Shown here: positions 51,232 through 63,059 of the stretch, one piece after another
Layout of the letters: each line of letters begins with the position of its first letter
Position numbering within the stretch: position 1 is the first letter of the stretch
Source of the DNA: Nomia melanderi
Lineage: Eukaryota; Arthropoda; Insecta; Hymenoptera; Halictidae
Length of the DNA: 64,000 nt
NCBI RefSeq assembly: GCF_051020985.1
Contig: NW_027475171.1
Span: 124,001-188,000, forward strand
Direction: 5' to 3'
The notes under the pieces: generated by a model
Databases searched by the model: none
What the model was told of the DNA's origin: nothing
Seen by the model: the letters and a program-made list of their open reading frames with translations, nothing else
Position numbers and translations under genes: made by a program

Positions 51232-52806
51232 AATATATATCTGGTGATATCTCGGGTGCTCTTACAGATAGCGCACTAAACCAAAGTGAATTATCTGCAG
51301 GGGGCCCTGGCGCATGAATCTGTGCAGCGGGAACGACCTCGGACCACCAGGGGCCGAGAAAACCACCGACACATGGTGCCGGACACACTAGGTCATGTAA
51401 TAATCCAGGATGTATCTGATGGTATCTCGGGTGCTATTAGAGATAGCGCGATACATCGAAGTGCATTGTCTGCAGGAGGCCCTAGCGCATGAATCTGTGC
51501 AGCGGGATCGACCTCGGAACACCAGGGGCAGAGAAAACCACCGACACATGGGGCCGGGCACTCAGGGTCAGGGAAAAATCGAATATATATCTGGTGATAT
51601 CTCGGGTTCTATTACAGATAGCGCGATAAATCAAAGTGCATTGTCTGCAGGAGGCCCTGGCGCATGAATCTGTGCAGCGGTATCTACCTCGGTCCACCAG
51701 GGTCCGAGAAAATCACCGACACATGGTGCCGGACACTCAGGGTCAGGGAAAAAGCCAATATATATCTGGTGATATCTCGAATGCTATTAGAGATAGCGCA
51801 ATAAACCAAAGTGAATTATCCGCAGGAGGCCCTGGCGCATGAATCTGTGCAGCGGGAAGGACCTCGGACCACCAGGGGCCGAGAAAACCGCCGTCTCATG
51901 GGGCCGGACACTCAGGGTCAGGGAAAAATCCAATATATATCTGGTGATATCTCGGGCTCTATTACAGATACCGCAATAAACCAAAGTGCATTGTCCATAG
52001 GAGGCCCTTGCGCATTAATCTGTGCAGCAGGCACGACCTCGGACCACCAGGGGCCGAGAAAATTACAGATATTCGGAATCCGTCACCCAAGGTCATGTAA
52101 AAATCCAGCATTTATCTGGTGATACCTCGGTTGCTATTATAAATAGCGCAACAAATCAAAGTGAATTATCTGCAGTAGGCCCTGGCGCATGCATCTGTGC
52201 AGCGGGAACGATCTCGGACCACCAGGGGCCGAGAAAACCACCGTCTCATGGGGCCGGACACTCAGGGTCATGGAAAAATCCAATATATATCTGGTGATAT
52301 GTCGGGAGCTATTAGAGATAGCGCAATAAACCAAAGTGCATTGTCTGCAGGAGGCCCTGGCGCATGAATCTGTGCAGCGGGAACGACATCGTACCACCAG
52401 GGGCCGAGAAAACCACCGTCTCATGGGGCCGGACTGTCAGCGTCAGGGAAAAATCCAATATAAATCTGGTGATATCTCGTGTGCTACTACAGATAGCGCA
52501 ATAAACCAAAGTGCATTGTCTGTAGGAGGCCCTGGCGCATGAATCTGTGCAGCGGGAACGACCTCTGACCACCAGGGGCAGAGAAAACCACCGTCTCATG
52601 GGGCCGGACACTCAGGGTCGGGGAAAAATCCAATATATATCTGCTGATATCTCGGGTGCAATTAGAGATAGCGAAATAAATCAAAGTGCATTGTCTGCAG
52701 GAGGCCCTGGTGCATGAATCTGCGTAGCGGGAACGACCTCGGAGCACCAGGGGCCGAGAAAACCACCGTCCCATGGGGCCGGACACTCAGGGTCAGGGAA
52801 AAATCC
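51232..52806. repeat. 13-monomer unit, second copy lacking four monomers (1575 bp)
   Basis: The left part follows the complete copy at offset 2275 and the right part at offset 1575, a loss of exactly 700 bp. The junction lies between 52192 (GCATGCATC, as at 49917) and 52211 (AACGATCTCGG, as at 50633). The missing monomers are those that form the 350-bp dimer in the complete copy, so pairing within that dimer region could have triggered the loss. The type-C core (51366-51415) and type-B core (from 52063) are retained. Confidence 0.88.
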
Positions 52807-54479
52807 AATATATATCTGGTGATATCTCGGGTGCTATTAGAGATAGCGCAATAAATCAAAGTGAATTATCTGCAGGGGGCACTGGCGCATGAATCTGTTC
52901 AGCGGGAACGACCTCGGTCCACCAGGGTCCGAGAAAATCACCGACACATGGGGCCGGGCACCCAGGGTCAGGGAAAAATCCAATATATATCTGGTGATAT
53001 CTCGGGTGCTATTAGAGATAGCGCAATAAATCAAAGTGCAAGGTCTGCAGGAGGTCCTAGCGCATGAGTTTGTGCAGCGGGAACGACCTCGGGCCACCAG
53101 GGGCCGAGGAAACTACCGACACATGGGGCCGGGCACCCAGGGTCAGGGAAAAATCCAATATATATCTGGTGATATCTCGGGTGCTAGTGCAGATAGCGCA
53201 ATAAATCAAAGTGCATTGTCTGTAGGAGTCCCTGGCGTATGAATCTGTGCAGCGGGAACGACCGCGGACAACCAGGGGCCGAGAAAATCACCGTCTCATG
53301 GGGCCGGACTGTCAGGGTCAGGGAAAAATCCAATATAAATCTGGTGATATTTCGGGTGCTATTACAGATAGCGCAATAAACCAAAGTGAATTATCTGTAG
53401 GAGGCCCTGGCGCATGAATCTCGCCAGGGGGAACGACCTCGGACCACCAGGGGCCGAGAAAACCACCGTCTCATGGGCCCGGAAACTCAGGGTCAGGGGA
53501 AAAGCCAATATATATCTGGTGATATCTCGGGTGCTATTACAGATAGCGCAATAAACCAAAGTGAATTATCCGCAGGAGGCCCTGGCGCATGAATCTGTGC
53601 GGCGGGAACGACCTGGGACCAGCAGGGGCCGAGAAAACCTCCGTCTCATGGGGCCGGACACTCAGGGTCTGGGAAAAATCCAATATATATCTGGTGATAT
53701 CTCGGGTGCTATTACAGATAGGGCAATAAACCAAAGTGCATTGCCTGTAGGAGGCCCTGGCGCATGAATCTCGCCAGGGGGGACGACCTCGGACCACCAG
53801 GGGCCGAGAAAACCACCGTCTCATGGGGCAGGAAACTCAGGGTCAGGGGAAAAGCCAATATATATCTGGTGATATCTCGGGTGCTATTACAGATAGCGCA
53901 CTAAACCAAAGTGAATTATCTGCAGGGGGCCCTGGCGCATGAATCTGTGCAGCGGGAACGACCTCGGACCACCAGGGGCCGAGAAAACCACCGACACATG
54001 GTGCCGGACACACAAGGTCATGTAATAATGCAGGATGTATCTGATGGTATCTCGGGTGCTATTAGAGATAGCGCGATACATCGAAGTGCATTGTCTGCAG
54101 GAGGCCCTAGCGCATGAATCTGTGCAGCGGGATCGACCTCGGAACACCAGGGGCCGAGAAAACCACCGTCTCATGGGGCCGGACACTCAGGGTCATGGAA
54201 AAATCCAATATATATCTGGTGATATGTCGGGAGCTAGTGCAGATAGGGCAATAAACCAAAGTGCATTGTCTGTAGGAGGCCCTGGCGCATGAATCTGGCC
54301 AGGGGGAACGACCTCGGACCACCAGGGGCCGAGAAAACCACCGTCTCATGGGGCCGGACAATCAGGGTCATGGAAAAATCCAATATATATCTGGTGATAT
54401 CTCGGGTGCTAGTGCAGATAGCGCAATAAATCAAAGTGCATTGTCTGTAGGAGGCCCTGGCGCATGAATCTGTGCAGCG
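52807..54479. repeat. Mosaic block of about 9.5 monomers
   Basis: Includes 53890-54150, which matches 48990-49250 (offset 4900, 28 monomers) and carries the fifth type-C core (53991-54040). Monomers near 53400-53880 have GAATCTCGCCAGGGGG and GGAAACTCAGG, as do 48690-48800. Near 54290-54430 the GCTAGTGCAGATAG variant of the 50-kb dimer recurs. The block therefore looks assembled from pieces of the preceding 5 kb. Confidence 0.8.
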
Positions 54480-55310
54480 GGATCGACCTCAGACCACCAG
54501 GGGCCGAGAAAATCACCGTCTCATGGAGCCGGACTGTCAGGGTCAGGGAAAAATCCAATACATATCTGGTGATATCTCGTGTGCTATTAGAGATGGCGCA
54601 ATAAATCAAAGTGCATTGTCTGCAGGAGGCCCTGGCGCATGAATCTGGGCAGCGGGAACGCCTTCGGACCACCAGGGGCCGAGAAAACCAGCGTCTCATG
54701 GTGTCGGACTGTCAGGGTCAGGGAAAAATCCAATATATATCTGGTGATATATCGTGTGCTATTAGAGATAGCGCAATAAATCAAAGTGCATTGTCTGCAG
54801 GAGGCCCTAGCGCATGAATCTGTGCAGCGGGATCGACCTCGGACCACCAGGGGCCGAGAAAACCACCGTCGCATGGGGTCGGACCCTAGGGGTCAGGGAA
54901 AAGTCCAATATAAATCTGGTGATATCTCGGGTGCTATTACAGATAGCGCAATAAATCAAAGTGCATTGTCTGCAGGAGGCCCTGGCGCATGAATCTGGGC
55001 AGCGGGAACGACCTCGGACCACCAGGGGCCGAGAAAACCACCGTCTCATGGGGCCGGCCACTCAGGGTCAGGAGAAAATCCAATATATATATGTTGATAT
55101 CTCGGGTGCTATTACAGATAGCGCAATAAATCAGAGTGCATTGTCTGCAGGAGGGCCTAGCGCATGAATCTGTGCAGCGGGAACGCCTTCGGACCACCAG
55201 GGGCCGAGAAAACCAGCGTCTCATGGGGTCGGACTGTCAGGGTCAGGGAAAAATCCAATATATATTTGGTGATATATCGGGTGCTATTAGAGATAGCGCA
55301 ATAAATCAAA

Positions 55311-56535
55311 GTGCATTGTCTGCAGGAGGCCCTAGCGCATGAATCTGTGCAGCGGGATCGACCTCGGACCACCAGGGGCCGAGAAAACCACCGTCGCATG
55401 GGGTCGGACCCTAGGGGTCAGGGAAAAATCCAATATAAATCTGGTGATATCTCGGGTGCTATTACAGATAGCGCAATAAATCAAAGTGCATTGTCTGCAG
55501 GAGGCCCTGGCGCATGAATCTGTGCAGCGGGAACGACCTCGGACCACCAGGGGCCGAGAAAACCACCGTCTCATGGGGCCGGCCACTCAGGGTCAGGAGA
55601 AAATCCAATATATATATGTTGATATCTCGGGTGCTATTACAGATGGCGCAATAAATCAGAGTGCATTGTCTGCAGGAGGGCCTAGCGCATGAATCTGTGC
55701 AGCGGGAACGACCTCGAACCACCAGGGGCCGAGAAAACCACCGTCGCATGGGGTCGGACACTAGGGGTCAGGGAAAAATCCAATATAAATCTGGTGATAT
55801 CTCGGGTGCTATTACAGATAGCACAATAAATCAAAGTGCATTGTCTGCAGGAGGTCCTGGCGCATGAATCTGTGCAGCGGGAACGTCCACGGACCCCCGG
55901 GGGCCGAGAAAACCACCGTCTCATGGGGTCGGACACTCAGGGTCAGGGAAAAATCCAATATATATCTGGTGATATCTCGGGTGCTATTAGAGATAGCGCA
56001 ATAAATCAAAGTGCATTGTCTGCAGGAGGCCCTAGCGCATGAATCTGTGCAGCGGGATCGACCTCGGACCACCAGGGGCCGAGAAAACCACCGTCGCATG
56101 GGGTCGGACCCTAGGGGTCAGGGAAAAATCCAATATAAATCTGGTGATATCTCGGGTGCTATTACAGATAGCGCAATAAATCAAAGTGCATTGTCTGCAG
56201 GAGGCCCTGGCGCATGAATCTGTGCAGCGGGAACGACCTCGGACCACCAGGGGCCGAGAAAACCACCGTCTCATGGGGCCGGCCACTCAGGGTCAGGAGA
56301 AAATCCAATATATATATGTTGATATCTCGGGTGCTATTACAGATGGCGCAATAAATCAGAGTGCATTGTCTGCAGGAGGGCCTAGCGCATGAATCTGTGC
56401 AGCGGGAACGACCTCGGACCACCAGGGGCCGAGAAAACCACCGTCGCATGGGGTCGGACACTAGGGGTCAGGGAAAAATCCAATATAAATCTGGTGATAT
56501 CTCGGGTGCTATTACAGATAGCACAATAAATCAAA
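55311..56535. repeat. Tetramer higher-order repeat (700 bp), 1.75 copies
   Basis: Four monomer types in fixed order are recognised by GTCGCATGG with GGACCCTAGGGG, then GGCCGGCCACTC with GTCAGGAG, then GTCGCATGG with GGACACTAGGGG, then AACGTCCACGGACCC. The second round lacks the fourth type and passes into a monomer with CCCTAGAACATG. Confidence 0.87.
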
Positions 56536-56762
56536 GTGCATTGTCTGCAGGAGGCCCTAGAACATGAATCTGTGCAGCGGGATCGTCCTCGGACCACCAG
56601 GGGCCGAGAAAACTACCGTCTCATGGGGTCGGACAATCAGGGTCAAGGAAAAATCCAATATATACCTGGTGATATCTCGGGTGCTATTACAGATAGCGCA
56701 ATAAATCAAAGTGCATTGTCTGCAGGAGGCCCTGGCGCATGAATCTGTGCAGCGGGAACGAC

Positions 56763-56783
56763 CTCGGACCACCAGGGGCCGAG
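56763..56783. other. Inverted repeat CTCGG-N11-CCGAG, present in most monomers
   Basis: Shown here in the reference monomer. The five-base arms are retained in the ACCACCAGGGG, ACCACCGGGGG and ACCACGAGGGA spacer variants, although the spacer changes. Monomers with CCTCGCACC lose the left arm. A hairpin could form in RNA or single-stranded DNA; the role, if any, is unknown. Confidence 0.6.
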
Positions 56784-56829
56784 AAAACCACCGTCTCATG
56801 GGGCCCGACTGTCAGGGTCAGGGAAAAAT

Positions 56830-56840
56830 CCAATATATAT
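56830..56840. promoter_or_regulatory. CCAAT overlapping a TATA-like heptamer, one per type-A monomer
   Basis: CCAATATATAT contains CCAAT and TATATAT. The common alternative TATAAAT still fits TATAWAW. Such a site in every type-A monomer could support low-level satellite transcription, but AT-rich stretches in satellites also arise without promoter function, and CCAAT boxes normally lie further from TATA. I regard it as a possible site only. Confidence 0.25.
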
Positions 56841-58638
56841 CTGGTGATATCTCGGGTGCTATTAGAGATAGCACAATAAACCAGAGTGATTTATCTATAG
56901 GAGGCCCTGGCGCATGAATCTGTGCAGCGGGAACGACCTCGGACCGCCAGGGGACGAGAAAACCACCGTCGCATGGGGTCGGACACTCAGGGTCAGGGAA
57001 AAATCCAATTTAAATCTGGTGATATCTCGGGTGCGATTACAGATAGCGCAATAAATCAATGTGCATTGTCTGCAGGAGGCCCTGGCGCATGTATCTGTGC
57101 AACGGGAACGACCTCGGACCAGCAGGGGCCGAGAAAACCACCGTCTCATGGTGTCGGACTGTCAGGGTCAGGGAAAAATCCAATATATATCTGGTGATAT
57201 CTCGGGTGCTATTAGAGATAGCGCAATAAATCAATGTGCATTGTCTGTAGGAGGCCCTGGCGCATGAATCTGTGCAGCGGGTTCGACCTCGGACCACAAG
57301 GGGCCGAGAAAACCAGCGTCTCATGGGGCCGGACTGTCAGGGCCAGGGAAAAATCCAATATAAATCTGGTGATATCTCGGGTGGTATTACAGATAGCTCA
57401 ATGAATCAAAGTGCATTGTCTGCAGGAGGCCCTGGCGCATGAATCTGTGCAGCGGGAACGCCTTCGGACCACCAGGGACCCGAGAAAACCGCCGTCTCAT
57501 GGGGCCGGCCGCACAGGGTCAGGGGAAAATCCAATATATACATATGGAGATATCTCGGGTGCTATTACAGATAGCGCAATAAATCTAAGTGCATTTTCTG
57601 TAGGAGGCCCCGGCCCATGAAACTGTGCAGCGGGATCGACCTCAGACCACCAGGGGCCGAGAAAATCACCGTCTCATGGAGCCGGACTGTCAGGGTCAGG
57701 GAAAAATCCAATACATATCTGGTGATATCTCGTGTGCTATTAGAGATGGCGCAATAAATCAAAGTGCATTGTCTGCAGGAGGCCCTGGCGCATGAATCTG
57801 GGCAGCGGGAACGCCTTCGGACCACCAGGGGCCGAGAAAACCAGCGTCTCATGGTGTCGGACTGTCAGGGTCAGGGAAAAATCCAATATATATCTGGTGA
57901 TATATCGTGTGCTATTAGAGATAGCGCAATAAATCAAAGTGCATTGTCTGCAGGAGGCCCTAGCGCATGAATCTGTGCAGCGGGATCGACCTCGGCCCAC
58001 CAGGGGCCGAGAAAACCACCGTCGCATGGGGTCGGACCCTAGGGGTCAGGGAAAAGTCCAATATAAATCTGGTGATATCTCGGGTGCTATTACAGATAGC
58101 GCAATAAATCAAAGTGCATTGTCTGCAGGAGGCCCTGGCGCATGAATCTGGGCAGCGGGAACGACCTCGGACCACCAGGGGCCGAGAAAACCAGCGTCTC
58201 ATGGGGTCGGACTGTCAGGGTCAGGGAAAAATCCAATATATATTTGGTGATATATCGGGTGCTATTAGAGATAGCGCAATAAATCAAAGTGCATTGTCTG
58301 CAGGAGGCCCTAGCGCATGCATCTGTGCAGCGGGAACGACCTCGGACAACCAGCGGCCGAGAAAACCACAGTCTCATGGGGCCGGCCACTCAGGGTCAGG
58401 AGAAAATCCAATATATATATGTTGATATCTCGGGTGCTATTACAGATAGCGCAATAAATCAGAGTGCATTGTCTGCAGGAGGGCCTAGCGCATGAATCTG
58501 TGCAGCGGGAACGCCTTCGGACCACCAGGGGCCGAGAAAACCAGCGTCTCATGGGGTCGGACTGTCAGGGTCAGGGAAAAATCCAATATATATTTGGTGA
58601 TATATCGGGTGCTATTAGAGATAGCGCAATAAATCAAA

Positions 58639-60563
58639 GTGCATTGTCTGCAGGAGGCCCTAGCGCATGAATCTGTGCAGCGGGATCGACCTCGGACCAC
58701 CAGGGGCCGAGAAAACCACCGTCGCATGGGGTCGGACCCTAGGGGTCAGGGAAAAATCCAATATAAATCTGGTGATATCTCGGGTGCTATTACAGATAGC
58801 GCAATAAATCAAAGTGCATTGTCTGCAGGAGGCCCTGGCGCATGAATCTGTGCAGCGGGAACGACCTCGGACCACCAGGGGCCGAGAAAACCACCGTCTC
58901 ATGGGGCCGGCCACTCAGGGTCAGGAGAAAATCCAATATATATATGTTGATATCTCGGGTGCTATTACAGATGGCGCAATAAATCAGAGTGCATTGTCTG
59001 CAGGAGGGCCTAGCGCATGAATCTGTGCAGCGGGAACGACCTCGAACCACCAGGGGCCGAGAAAACCACCGTCGCATGGGGTCGGACACTAGGGGTCAGG
59101 GAAAAATCCAATATAAATCTGGTGATATCTCGGGTGCTATTACAGATAGCACAATAAATCAAAGTGCATTGTCTGCAGGAGGTCCTGGCGCATGAATCTG
59201 TGCAGCGGGAACGTCCACGGACCCCCGGGGGCCGAGAAAACCACCGTCTCATGGGGTCGGACACTCAGGGTCAGGGAAAAATCCAATATATATCTGGTGA
59301 TATCTCGGGTGCTATTAGAGATAGCGCAATAAATCAAAGTGCATTGTCTGCAGGAGGCCCTAGCGCATGAATCTGTGCAGCGGGATCGACCTCGGACCAC
59401 CAGGGGCCGAGAAAACCACCGTCGCATGGGGTCGGACCCTAGGGGTCAGGGAAAAATCCAATATAAATCTGGTGATATCTCGGGTGCTATTACAGATAGC
59501 GCAATAAATCAAAGTGCATTGTCTGCAGGAGGCCCTGGCGCATGAATCTGTGCAGCGGGAACGACCTCGGACCACCAGGGGCCGAGAAAACCACCGTCTC
59601 ATGGGGCCGGCCACTCAGGGTCAGGAGAAAATCCAATATATATATGTTGATATCTCGGGTGCTATTACAGATGGCGCAATAAATCAGAGTGCATTGTCTG
59701 CAGGAGGGCCTAGCGCATGAATCTGTGCAGCGGGAACGACCTCGAACCACCAGGGGCCGAGAAAACCACCGTCGCATGGGGTCGGACACTAGGGGTCAGG
59801 GAAAAATCCAATATAAATCTGGTGATATCTCGGGTGCTATTACAGATAGCACAATAAATCAAAGTGCATTGTCTGCAGGAGGTCCTGGCGCATGAATCTG
59901 TGCAGCGGGAACGTCCACGGACCCCCGGGGGCCGAGAAAACCACCGTCTCATGGGGTCGGACACTCAGGGTCAGGGAAAAATCCAATATATATCTGGTGA
60001 TATCTCGGGTGCTATTAGAGATAGCGCAATAAATCAAAGTGCATTGTCTGCAGGAGGCCCTAGCGCATGAATCTGTGCAGCGGGATCGACCTCGGACCAC
60101 CAGGGGCCGAGAAAACCACCGTCGCATGGGGTCGGACCCTAGGGGTCAGGGAAAAATCCAATATAAATCTGGTGATATCTCGGGTGCTATTACAGATAGC
60201 GCAATAAATCAAAGTGCATTGTCTGCAGGAGGCCCTGGCGCATGAATCTGTGCAGCGGGAACGACCTCGGACCACCAGGGGCCGAGAAAACCACCGTCTC
60301 ATGGGGCCGGCCACTCAGGGTCAGGAGAAAATCCAATATATATATGTTGATATCTCGGGTGCTATTACAGATGGCGCAATAAATCAGAGTGCATTGTCTG
60401 CAGGAGGGCCTAGCGCATGAATCTGTGCAGCGGGAACGACCTCGGACCACCAGGGGCCGAGAAAACCACCGTCGCATGGGGTCGGACACTAGGGGTCAGG
60501 GAAAAATCCAATATAAATCTGGTGATATCTCGGGTGCTATTACAGATAGCACAATAAATCAAA
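58639..60563. repeat. Tetramer higher-order repeat (700 bp), 2.75 copies
   Basis: The same four monomer types as at 55311-56535, now in the rounds 58639-59338, 59339-60038 and 60039-60563, the last again lacking the fourth type. Consecutive rounds look identical in the stretches compared. This array has exactly one tetramer more than its partner in the shorter superunit. Confidence 0.9.
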
Positions 60564-61770
60564 GTGCATTGTCTGCAGGAGGCCCTAGAACATGAATCTG
60601 TGCAGCGGGATCGTCCTCGGACCACCAGGGGCCGAGAAAACTACCGTCTCATGGGGTCGGACAATCAGGGTCAAGGAAAAATCCAATATATACCTGGTGA
60701 TATCTCGGGTGCTATTACAGATAGCGCAATAAATCAAAGTGCATTGTCTGCAGGAGGCCCTGGCGCATGAATCTGTGCAGCGGGAACGACCTCGGACCAC
60801 CAGGGGCCGAGAAAACCACCGTCTCATGGGGCCCGACTGTCAGGGTCAGGGAAAAATCCAATATATATCTGGTGATATCTCGGGTGCTATTAGAGATAGC
60901 GCAATAAATCAAAGTGAATTATCTACAGGGGGCACTGGCGCATGAATCTGAGAAGCGGAATTGACCACCGACCACGAGGGACCGAGAAAACCATCGACAC
61001 GTGAGGCCGGACTGTCAGGGTCAAGGAAAAATCCAATATATATCTGGTCATATCTCGGGTGCTCTTAGGGACAGCGCAATAAATCAAAGTGCATTGTCTG
61101 CAGGAGGCCCTGGCGCATGAATCTGTGCAGCGGGAACGACCTCGGACCACCAGAGGCCGCGAAAACCACCGTCTCATGGGGCCGGACACTCAGGGTCAGG
61201 GAAAAATCCAATACATATCTGGTGATATCTCGGGTGCTATTAGAGATAGCGCAACAAATCAAAGCGCATTGTCTGCAGGAGGCCCTAGAACATGAATCTG
61301 TGCAGCGGGATCGTCCTCGGACCACCAGGGGCCGAGAAAACTACCGTCTCATGGGGTCGGACAATCAGGGTCAAGGAAAAATCCAATATATACCTGGTGA
61401 TATCTCGGGTGCTATTACAGATAGCGCAATAAATCAAAGTGCATTGTCTGCAGGAGGCCCTGGCGCATGAATCTGTGCAGCGGGAACGACCTCGGACCAC
61501 CAGGGGCCGAGAAAACCACCGTCTCATGGGGCCCGACTGTCAGGGTCAGGGAAAAATCCAATATATATCTGGTGATATCTCGGGTGCTATTAGAGATAGC
61601 GCAATAAATCAAAGTGAATTATCTGCAGGGGGCACTGGCGCATGAATCTGAGAAGCGGGATTGACCACCGACCACGAGGGACCGAGAAACCGATCGACAC
61701 ATGAGGCCGGACTGTCAGGGTCAAGAAAAAAACCAATATATATCTGTTGATATCTCGGGTGCTATTAGGG
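60564..61770. repeat. 700-bp offset pair inside the expanded superunit
   Basis: 60564-61070 (CCCTAGAACATG, AGCGGGATCGTCC, TATATACCTGG, then a GATTGACCACCG-like monomer near 60960) recurs at 61264-61770. The second-half monomers differ at several bases (for example GAGAAGCGGAATTG near 60950 against GAGAAGCGGGATTG near 61650), so this pair is older than the tetramer expansion or was partly converted. Confidence 0.8.
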
Positions 61771-63059
61771 ATAGCGAAATAAATCAAAGTGCATTGTCTG
61801 CAGGAGGCCCTGGCGCATGAATCTGTGCTGCTGGAACGACCTCGGATCACCAGGGGCCGAGAAAACCACCGTCTCATGGGGTCGGACACTCAGGATCAGG
61901 TAAAAGTCCAATATAAATCTGGTGATATCTCGGGTGCTATTACAGATAGCGCAATAAATCAAAGTGCATTGTCTGCAGGAGGCCATAGCGCACGCATCTG
62001 TGCAGCGGGAACGACCTCGGACCACCAGCGGCCGAGAAAACCACCGTCTCATGGGGCCGGACACTCAGGGTCGGGGAAAAATCCAATATATATCTGGTGA
62101 TATCTCGGGTGCTATTACCGATAGCGCAATGAATCAAAGTGCATTATCTGTAGGAGGCCCTGGCGCATGAATCTGTGCAGCGGTATCGACCTCGGACCAC
62201 TAGGGGCCGAGAAAACCACCGACACATGGGGCCGGACACGCAGGGTCAGGGGAAAATCCAATATGTATATGGTGATATCTCGGCTGCTATTACAGATAAT
62301 GCAATAAATCAAAGTGTATTGTCTGTAGGAGGCCCTGGCGCATGAATCTGTGCAGCGGGAACGACCTCGGACGACCAGGGGCCGAGAAAACCACCGTCTC
62401 ATGGGTCGGACACTCAGGGTCAGGGAAAAATCCAATTTAAATCTGGTGATATCTCGGGTGCGATTACAGATAGCGCAATAAATCAATGTGCATTGTCTGC
62501 AGGAGGCCCTGGCGCATGTATCTGTGCAACGGGAACGACCTCGGACCAGCAGGGGCCGAGAAAACCACCGTCTCATGGTGTCGGACTGTCAGGGTCAGGG
62601 AAAAATCCAATATATATCTGGTGATATCTCGGGTGCTATTAGAGATTGCGCAATAAATCAAAGTGCATTGTCTGTAGGAGGCCCTGGCGCATGAATCTGT
62701 GCAGCGGGTTCGACCTCGGACCAACAGGGGCCGAGAAAACCAGCGTCTCATGGGGCCGGACTGTCAGGGCCAGGGAAAAATCCAATATAAATCTGGTGAT
62801 ATCTCGGGTGGTATTACAGATAGCTCAATGAATCAAAGTGCATTGTCTGCAGGAGGCCCTGGCGCATGAATCTGTGCAGCGGGAACGCCTTCGGACCACC
62901 AGGGACCCGAGAAAACCGTCGTCTCATCGGGCTTGCCGCTCAGGGTCAGGGGAAAATCCAATATATATATATGGAGATATCTCGGGTGCTATTACAGATA
63001 GCGCAATAAATCAAAGTGCATTGTCTGTAGGAGGCCCCGGCCCATGAATCTGTGCAGCG

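Larger units (their letters stand above)
56671..56845. repeat. Reference monomer (type A), close to the array consensus
   Basis: This 175-bp unit, starting at the EcoRV palindrome, differs from my eye-derived consensus only around the GGCCGGACAC stretch. Landmarks: GATATC at 56671-56676; the PstI palindrome CTGCAG at 56720-56725; the inverted repeat CTCGG at 56763-56767 with CCGAG at 56779-56783; CCAAT at 56830-56834 overlapping TATATAT at 56834-56840. The consensus has 43 C, 50 G and 9 CpG. The main variable sites across the array are ATTACAG/ATTAGAG, GTGCATTG/GTGAATTA, GGGAACG/GGGATCG/GCGATCG, ACCACCAGG/ACCACCGGG/ACCACGAGG, CCGTCTC/CCGACAC, GGACACTC/GGACTGTC, and TATATAT/TATAAAT. These markers are what allow blocks to be tracked. 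Confidence 0.9.
54480..57632. repeat. Superunit T, 18-monomer version (3153 bp)
   Basis: The unit starts at GATCGACCTCAGACC (54481), a marker that recurs at 57634 and 63061, giving unit lengths 3153 and 5427. It contains a 700-bp tetramer repeated 1.75 times (55311-56010, 56011-56535) and ends with monomers of altered length (CAGGGACCCGAG, and an extended TATATACATATGG near 57535). Most monomers are of the GTGCATTGTCTGCAGGAGG type. It contains no type-B core. Confidence 0.87.
57633..63059. repeat. Superunit T, 31-monomer version (5427 bp)
   Basis: It aligns with the 18-monomer version at offset 3153 (57633-58153), 3328 (58378-59700), 4028 (60389-60910) and 5427 (62390-63059). The steps correspond to gains of 1, 4 and 8 monomers (the last minus one base), which sum to the 13 extra monomers. 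The four-monomer gain is one extra tetramer. The eight-monomer gain includes a second copy of 60560-61070 at 61260-61770 (offset 700). The extra monomer near 58153-58378 joins a left half like 54961 to a right half like 55136. Confidence 0.86.
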
